10,773 bases of DNA from Desulfuromonadaceae bacterium (lineage in GTDB: Bacteria; Desulfobacterota; Desulfuromonadia; Desulfuromonadales; SZUA-540): assembly GCA_003250235.1 (NCBI GenBank), contig QKGY01000401.1, forward strand, positions 1 through 10,773, written 5' to 3'. Within the stretch, counting starts at the first letter, position 1, and each line of letters opens with the position of its first letter. The position numbers and the translations under genes were made by a program. The notes beneath the pieces are model-generated. The model was not told the DNA's origin. It worked only from the letters and a program-made list of their open reading frames with translations, and made no database searches. This document shows, in pieces, positions 6,728-10,773 of this stretch.

Positions 6728-7261
6728 ATGCCACGAATCTTACAGAACCTCATGAAAAGTTTGCTGCTGGGAATTCTGCTGTGTCTGCCAATCGCTTGTG
6801 CAACGAATCCGGCCCCAGAAGAGCTAACCAGCTACCCGACAGCCCACCATCTGAATGCGGAACTCGGTTTCACCCTGACCTTGCCGCAAAGCTGGAAACC
6901 TCTCGCGGAGCAAGACCTCCCCCCGCAGACAGCAGGCTGGCAGGGCCCCCATCGCCCCAAGGACCGTACCCTCCCTCCTCGTTTTATCCTGACGTCAACC
7001 TCCCCATCCCGATGGACCGGAGGCTTTGACCGGATGCGTGAAGCGTATGTGGCAAGTCACCCCAGCCTGACCCTTACCGCGGAACAAAGCGTTGATCTCC
7101 CGTCCGGAACAGCCTGGGAAATCGTCGGAACGGACGATCGATACGCCTACAGGGTGTTTTTTCTTACGACGGCAACCCGTGCGTTTATCCTGGAATTTTC
7201 GGCTCCCGTCGAAAAACGGTCGGAGTATGAGATCGCTCAGTCCGTCGAACCCTTCCCGTAA
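6728..7261 (+). CDS. Small exported protein, possible lipoprotein, PsbP/DcrB-like
   Basis: A 177-residue protein with an N-terminal export signal: basic start, hydrophobic core (about residues 9-22) and a Cys in LPIACATN. The lipobox is imperfect, with Pro where Leu is usual at -3, so lipidation is uncertain. The mature part opens with GFTLTLPQSWKPL and ends with RVFFLTTATRAFILEFSAPV and a closing SVEPF. This beta-rich order resembles PsbP-like/DcrB-type (DUF1795) exported proteins, but that is a loose match and no function follows from it. I chose the ATG at 6728 because AGGAG lies 7 nt upstream; an ATG at 6713 would put that site inside the gene. The open frame also extends back into the MFS gene without support. 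The gene stands 40 bp after the MFS stop and seems to have its own promoter. Confidence 0.7.
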   Translation: MPRILQNLMKSLLLGILLCLPIACATNPAPEELTSYPTAHHLNAELGFTLTLPQSWKPLAEQDLPPQTAGWQGPHRPKDRTLPPRFILTSTSPSRWTGGFDRMREAYVASHPSLTLTAEQSVDLPSGTAWEIVGTDDRYAYRVFFLTTATRAFILEFSAPVEKRSEYEIAQSVEPFP

Positions 7262-7319
7262 GAGCATATCAAGGGATTCCTCTCACAACCAAACGGGAGG
7301 GACCGCGCTCAAGCAAACG

Positions 7320-7375
7320 AAAATTTTCATAAAGAAATTCGGGCGTCCCCACCAGCCCCACAAGAGGATTATAAT
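7320..7375 (+). promoter_or_regulatory. TATAAT box with upstream A/T tract, candidate promoter for the HD-domain gene
   Basis: A perfect TATAAT lies at 7370-7375. The -35 region (around 7347-7352) is CCCCAC and matches poorly. An A/T-rich tract at 7320-7339 lies at about -62 to -43 relative to a start near 7382, the place of an UP element. A poor -35 could mean activator dependence. The start would give a leader of about 127 nt before the HD-domain gene. Confidence 0.35.
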
Positions 7376-7388
7376 AAGAGAAAGAAGC

Positions 7389-7406
7389 CCCAAGACGATG
7401 CTTGGG
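7389..7406 (+). other. Stem-loop in the leader of the HD-domain gene (first)
   Basis: CCCAAG and CTTGGG pair over 6 bp with the 6-nt loop ACGATG. No U-tract follows, so it is not a plain terminator. It lies 7 nt after the predicted transcription start near 7382. Confidence 0.35.
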
Positions 7407-7436
7407 ATTGGATATTATTGATGACAGCCGGTTAAG

Positions 7437-7471
7437 GGTCAAGGCAAAACCAGGAAGGGACAGCCCTGACC
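7437..7471 (+). other. Stem-loop in the leader of the HD-domain gene (second)
   Basis: GGTCA-A-GGC (7437-7445) pairs with GCC-C-TGACC (7463-7471): 8 base pairs with one A/C mismatch and a 17-nt purine-rich loop containing AGGAAGGGA. CCGGTT occurs just before and just after as a direct repeat. It does not match any riboswitch class I know. Together with the promoter and first stem-loop it accounts for most of the 247-bp gap; I see nothing in 7262-7319. Confidence 0.4.
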
Positions 7472-7508
7472 GGTTGGAAATCCGCAGTTCTCACCAAGGA
7501 AAGGCTTC

Positions 7509-8066
7509 ATGAACCCTCAACTTATCTTGGAAACCTATTATACACCGGGGACCTTGTCCCACACGATTCTCCTTCGGCACAGCCTCAAGGTGGCCCATAA
7601 GGCCCGGGAAGCGGCGCTACGCGCGATGGAACCTGTCGATGTGCGTTTTGTGGAGGAAGCCGCCCTGCTGCACGATATCGGCATTCTGTTCACCCATGCT
7701 CCGGAATTAGGCTGCCATGGAGACCTGCCCTACCTCGCCCATGGCTACAAAGGTCGGGAGCTTCTCGAAAAAGCAGGATACCCCCGGCACGCGCTGGTCT
7801 GCGACCGCCATATCGGCGTTGGTCTCACCGCCGAGGAAATCCGCCGGGAAAAGCTTCCCCTTCCCGAAAGGGACATGATTCCCGTCAGCATCGAGGAACA
7901 GATCGTCGCCTATGCCGACCTGTTTTTTTCCAAAAACCCGAAGGAAAACGATCAGGAACGCTCCCCCGAAGACGTGCGTCGAAGCCTGGGCCAGTTCGGT
8001 CTTGAAAAAATCAAGGTCTTCGATTTCTGGCATCGCAGCTTCGGAAGCGATTCGCTGGCCCCTTAA
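7509..8066 (+). CDS. HD-domain metal-dependent phosphohydrolase
   Basis: A 185-residue soluble protein with the metal-binding residues of the HD superfamily: H24 in LRHSLKVA, the H55-D56 doublet in ALLHDIG, H78 and H101 as further His candidates, and D137 in VAYADLFF. The HDIG signature places it among HDIG-type proteins, which hydrolyse phosphoester bonds in nucleotides or related compounds; the substrate cannot be read from sequence. The protein is only the HD domain, with no receiver, PAS or membrane part, so it is not a typical HD-GYP cyclic-di-GMP enzyme. AAGGAAAGG lies just upstream of the ATG. The DedA-PAP2 gene starts 15 bp after its stop, so the two are probably one operon and may both act on phosphorylated substrates (inference). 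Confidence 0.88.
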   Translation: MNPQLILETYYTPGTLSHTILLRHSLKVAHKAREAALRAMEPVDVRFVEEAALLHDIGILFTHAPELGCHGDLPYLAHGYKGRELLEKAGYPRHALVCDRHIGVGLTAEEIRREKLPLPERDMIPVSIEEQIVAYADLFFSKNPKENDQERSPEDVRRSLGQFGLEKIKVFDFWHRSFGSDSLAP

Positions 8067-8081
8067 CCCCGGAAGCCGCCT

Positions 8082-9608
8082 ATGGAAACCTGGCTGCAGA
8101 ACCTCTTTTCCTGGCTGCCCAGCGGCGCAAGCTACTACCTGCTTATCGGCTTCATCTCTTTTTTCGAGTCGATCACCGGACTGGGGCTACTGATGCCCGG
8201 CAGCGTTCTCGTCGTCTTTGCAGGTTTTCTGGCAGCCAACGGCAAGGGAGACATCGTTGCTCTGATCCTCGGTGCCGGAGTGGGAGCCCTGCTCGGGGAT
8301 CTGGTCAGCTTCTGGATGGGGGCTCGCATCGGCCCTGACGTCATGCAAATGCCATTCATGCAGAAACGACGGAATTTGGTGCGTCGTGCTGAAACGTTCT
8401 TTGCCCGGCATGGCGGCAAGAGCGTTTTCTTCGGCCGATTCATCGGCCCCATCCGCGGTTTCATCCCGTTCGTCGCCGGCAGTACACGCATGACCCCGTT
8501 GGTCTTCCTCGGCTATACGCTGATCAGCACGGCGCTCTGGGGGCTGGTTTATCCGGGGCTCGGCTTTCTGGGAGGGACAAGCTGGCTCCAGGTGCAAAAA
8601 TTGAGCGGCCGACTGAGCCTGCTCATGGCCTCTCTTGCCGGGCTGTTCATCCTGAACGGGCTGTTGTGGAAAAAACTGGCTCCGCGCATCGTCGCGCTGG
8701 GAGCGCGTTGGTGGAAATCCGTTCGGGAAAGTTGGACAAAGGCTCTGAATGCGCCATCCATCCTAAGGATTCGCCAACACCATCCGGTCCTGTGGCAATT
8801 TCTTGCCGATCGCTTCAGCCTGCGCCGGGGAGCCGGTCTGTACCTGACTACGGGGCTGGCCTGCAGCATTCTCTTTGCTTCCCTGTTCATAGGCCTTACG
8901 GAAGCTATGGAGGTCAACCAGAGCCTAGGTCAGGTAGATCTGTGGATCTACCAATCCATGGCCGCGCTGCACCACCCTCTGGCGGATCGATTCCTGGTCG
9001 CCGTCACTTTTCTCGGCAGTACCCAGACCGTCGTCATCCTCGGTCTGCTGGCTCTGTTCTGGCTGGTTCTCAATAACAGGGATTTTTCCGCCGTTATCCT
9101 TTTTTCAGGCACTCTGGGAGGAGAAATCCTGGTTTTTACTCTGAAATGGCTCTTCCACCGGCCCCGCCCTACCCCCCTGTTGCCGCACCTGAACGTTTAC
9201 AGCGCCAGCTTCCCCAGTGCCCATTCCTTTGTGGCACTCGTCTTTTACGGACTTCTGACCTACATGTTCCTGGGGAGCGTACGCAACTGGCAATCCCGGG
9301 CTGCCTTAATCCTCTCCGGCAGCTTTATCGCTCTGCTTATCGGTTTCAGCCGCATCTATCTCGGCGTCCACTGGTTCACCGACGTTCTGGCAGGATTCGC
9401 ACTGGCCGCCCTTTGGCTCAGTTTTCTGGTGACTGCGTCGGAAATTCGGCGCCGTTACGGGGGCGAGTTCCCCTGGAGCAAAGGCTGGCGCCCGATCCAA
9501 CTTTCTCCGGGCACCTACATGGTTCTGATGCTCTTTGCTTCTCTGCTGTCCGTTTCAGGAATTGTTTTTCTGATCTGCAGGCAATTCCAGCAAATGGGCT
9601 GGCTCTGA
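8082..9608 (+). CDS. DedA-PAP2 fusion: membrane transporter domain joined to a lipid phosphatase
   Basis: A 508-residue multi-pass membrane protein with two domains. Residues about 15-195 are DedA family: E29...G35...P39-G40, D73, and the signature FGRFIGPIRGFIPFVAGSTR (117-136) with R119, P123, R125 and G133. Residues about 255-450 are a PAP2 phosphatase with all three motifs intact: K355-x6-R362-P363, PSAH (378-381), and SRIYLGVHWFTD (S423, R424, catalytic H430, D434). A basic linker (about 197-250) joins them, and one more helix ends the protein (about 478-500). PAP2 enzymes remove phosphate from lipid (pyro)phosphates outside the inner membrane. Some DedA proteins translocate undecaprenyl phosphate. 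A lipid-carrier recycling role is therefore plausible but inferred; phosphatidylglycerol-phosphate type substrates are an alternative. GGAAG lies upstream of the ATG, and the gene follows the HD-domain gene by 15 bp. Confidence 0.93.
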   Translation: METWLQNLFSWLPSGASYYLLIGFISFFESITGLGLLMPGSVLVVFAGFLAANGKGDIVALILGAGVGALLGDLVSFWMGARIGPDVMQMPFMQKRRNLVRRAETFFARHGGKSVFFGRFIGPIRGFIPFVAGSTRMTPLVFLGYTLISTALWGLVYPGLGFLGGTSWLQVQKLSGRLSLLMASLAGLFILNGLLWKKLAPRIVALGARWWKSVRESWTKALNAPSILRIRQHHPVLWQFLADRFSLRRGAGLYLTTGLACSILFASLFIGLTEAMEVNQSLGQVDLWIYQSMAALHHPLADRFLVAVTFLGSTQTVVILGLLALFWLVLNNRDFSAVILFSGTLGGEILVFTLKWLFHRPRPTPLLPHLNVYSASFPSAHSFVALVFYGLLTYMFLGSVRNWQSRAALILSGSFIALLIGFSRIYLGVHWFTDVLAGFALAALWLSFLVTASEIRRRYGGEFPWSKGWRPIQLSPGTYMVLMLFASLLSVSGIVFLICRQFQQMGWL

Positions 9609-9671
9609 GGGAACTTTTGTGGTAGAGAATGGCCGTGCAACGCTCATCCTACCGCAAATAAGGATTGAACC

Positions 9672-10684
9672 ATGACCATCAGAATGCCTGCAGAGTGGGA
9701 ACCCCAGGACGGTGTCCTTCTGGCCTGGCCCCATGAAACCCCTACCTGGATAAGGTAGAGCCCGTCTTTCGCCAAATCGCATGCCATATCAGCCGGTTTG
9801 AACGGGTCCTCATTGCAGCCCCCGATCCGGAGAGCATACACGCCCAGCTTGTCGAAGCGGGAGCCCGGATGGATCGCATTCACGTCTACCCCATCCCGAC
9901 CAACGACACCTGGTCCAGGGATTTCGGGCCGATCACGGTTGCCCAGAATGGCACTGCGCGCCTTCTCGACTTCGGCTTCAATGGCTGGGGGCTCAAATTC
10001 GCAGCGAACCAGGACAACCAGGTGAACCGTCGCCTGTCCGAACAGGGTGTTTTCGGATCTATCCCCATGCAGATTCCCGGTCTCATCCTGGAGGGCGGAA
10101 GCCTGGAAAGCGATGGCGAAGGGACGTTGCTGACCACGGCGGAATGCCTGCTCAACCCCAACCGCAACCCGCATCTGAGCCGAGAAGAAATCGAAAGAGC
10201 CTTGTCGTCCCTGTTGGGCTTCGATCGTTTCCTGTGGCTTGAAAACGGCTACCTCGCCGGGGATGACACCGACTCGCATATCGATACGTTGGCCCGTCTG
10301 TGCCCCAACGATACCATTGTTTATGTGAGCTGTGATGACCGGGAGGATGAACACTACGAGGCCCTGAGCCGGATGGCGGCTGAACTCAAGGCCTTCCGCA
10401 CCCGCGATGGCAAACCCTACCGGCTGATCCCCCTGCCCTGGCCCTCTGCCGTATATGACGAGGAGGGCCACAGGCTGCCGGCCACCTACGCCAATTACCT
10501 GATCATCAACAAGGCCGTGCTGGTCCCCGTGTATGGCGACAGCCACGACGAAGAGGCGCTTGCGGCGGTCGCCCAGGCCTTTCCCGACCGGGAAATCGTC
10601 GGCATCGACTGTTCGCCGCTGATCCTCCAGCACGGTTCCCTGCACTGCGTCACCATGCAGCTGCCTCAAGGAGTTCTGCCATGA
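9672..10684 (+). pseudogene. aguA: Agmatine deiminase, frame broken near the N-terminus
   Basis: Agmatine deiminase turns agmatine into N-carbamoylputrescine and ammonia. The gene starts at ATG 9672 (AAGGA 7 nt upstream) with MTIRMPAEWEPQDGVLLAWP, then reaches an in-frame TAG at 9756-9758. The rest of the enzyme continues in the -1 frame from about 9743 (YLDKVEPVF) to 10684. Relatives read H-E-x-x-D-W-x-P-Y-L here, while this gene has H-E-T then P-Y-L, so about 10 nt covering the Asp-Trp codons appear lost near 9738-9743. Everything downstream looks intact: NDTWSRDFGPI (from 9902), the FNGWG and EGGS motifs, the DDTDSHID block (His codon 10277) and the catalytic Cys in GSLHC (codon 10646). 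Restarting at the ATG at 9869 would lose over 60 residues. It overlaps aguB by ATGA. Real decay and sequence error are both possible. Confidence 0.85.
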
Positions 10685-10773
10685 ATGACCTGATTGTCGG
10701 AATGGTTCAGCAGAGCTGCAGCGCCGACCGGGACGCCAGCCTGCGCGCCAGCATGAAGGGTATCCGCCAGGCG
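10681..10773 (+). CDS. aguB: N-carbamoylputrescine amidase, N-terminal part (cut by window edge)
   Basis: The first 31 codons: MNDLIVGMVQQSCSADRDAS and onward. The opening beta strand followed by VQQS and a D-R-x-x-S/N-L segment is typical of carbon-nitrogen hydrolases of the AguB group, which split N-carbamoylputrescine into putrescine, CO2 and ammonia. The catalytic Glu, Lys and Cys lie beyond the window. AAGGAG stands 7 nt upstream of the ATG, and the ATG overlaps the agmatine-deiminase stop codon (ATGA). Translation is therefore normally coupled to the upstream gene, so the upstream frameshift could reduce its expression. The assignment rests on the N-terminus plus the strong context of the preceding gene. 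Confidence 0.85.
   Translation, partial: MNDLIVGMVQQSCSADRDASLRASMKGIRQA

Noticed and set aside
9609..9671. Promoter or terminator between the DedA-PAP2 and agmatine-deiminase genes
   Set aside because: Only a weak GTGGTAG/CTACCGC pairing with a long loop is visible, and no good -35/-10 pair; nothing firm to report.
9737..9746. Programmed -1 ribosomal frameshift in agmatine deiminase
   Set aside because: The site A-ACC-CCT is not a standard slippery heptamer, no clear stimulatory hairpin follows, and residues conserved in relatives (Asp-Trp) are missing, which a frameshift alone would not explain.
9644..10669. A 341-codon minus-strand open frame opposite agmatine deiminase
   Set aside because: The plus strand carries clear catalytic motifs of agmatine deiminase across the same stretch; the minus frame shows no family features.

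Overview
The window looks like chromosomal DNA of a Gram-negative bacterium, most likely Desulfobacterota and close to Desulfuromonadales (Geobacter, Desulfuromonas or Pelobacter-like). This is inferred from protein resemblance only: a minor-pilin cluster with Asp-rich PilW and PilV, a small CxxCxxCxxxCP ferredoxin of the delta-proteobacterial kind, a DedA-PAP2 fusion, and a short agmatine deiminase. No species can be named. Genes are densely packed, and I see no mobile element, CRISPR array, rRNA or tRNA.

Left part (1-5015, all minus strand). Reading right to left, a membrane histidine kinase and an NtrC-family sigma-54 activator form a tight pair, 5 nt apart. They are followed by a 200-bp gap and then a run of type IV pilus minor-pilin genes: fimT, pilW, pilV and pilX (pilX cut by the window edge). 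The gap holds a good sigma-54 (-24/-12) promoter match 47 nt upstream of the fimT start. Two perfect inverted repeats lie about 125 and 145 nt upstream of the inferred start site, where enhancers for such activators usually sit. The simple reading is that the two-component system switches on the adjacent pilin operon. PilW and PilV carry EF-hand-like acidic loops.

Middle part (5016-7508, plus strand). Divergent from the kinase are a small [4Fe-4S] ferredoxin gene, a 12-helix MFS transporter and a small exported protein. The ferredoxin C-terminus has been frameshifted, with loss of the fourth cluster cysteine. A 247-bp gap follows that holds a TATAAT box with an AT-rich upstream tract and two stem-loops, possibly a structured leader.

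Right part (7509-10773, plus strand). An HD-domain phosphohydrolase is closely followed by a DedA-PAP2 fusion, plausibly a lipid-carrier phosphatase joined to a lipid-carrier transporter. Next come the putrescine genes: an agmatine deiminase frame broken near its N-terminus, overlapping by ATGA the start of N-carbamoylputrescine amidase, which runs off the window.

The most notable points are the self-contained sigma-54 pilin regulatory unit, the EF-hand-like loops in the pilins, the DedA-PAP2 fusion, and two separate frame-breaking lesions of the same size class (3n+1 nt lost) in ferredoxin and agmatine deiminase. The lesions could be real gene decay or sequence error.
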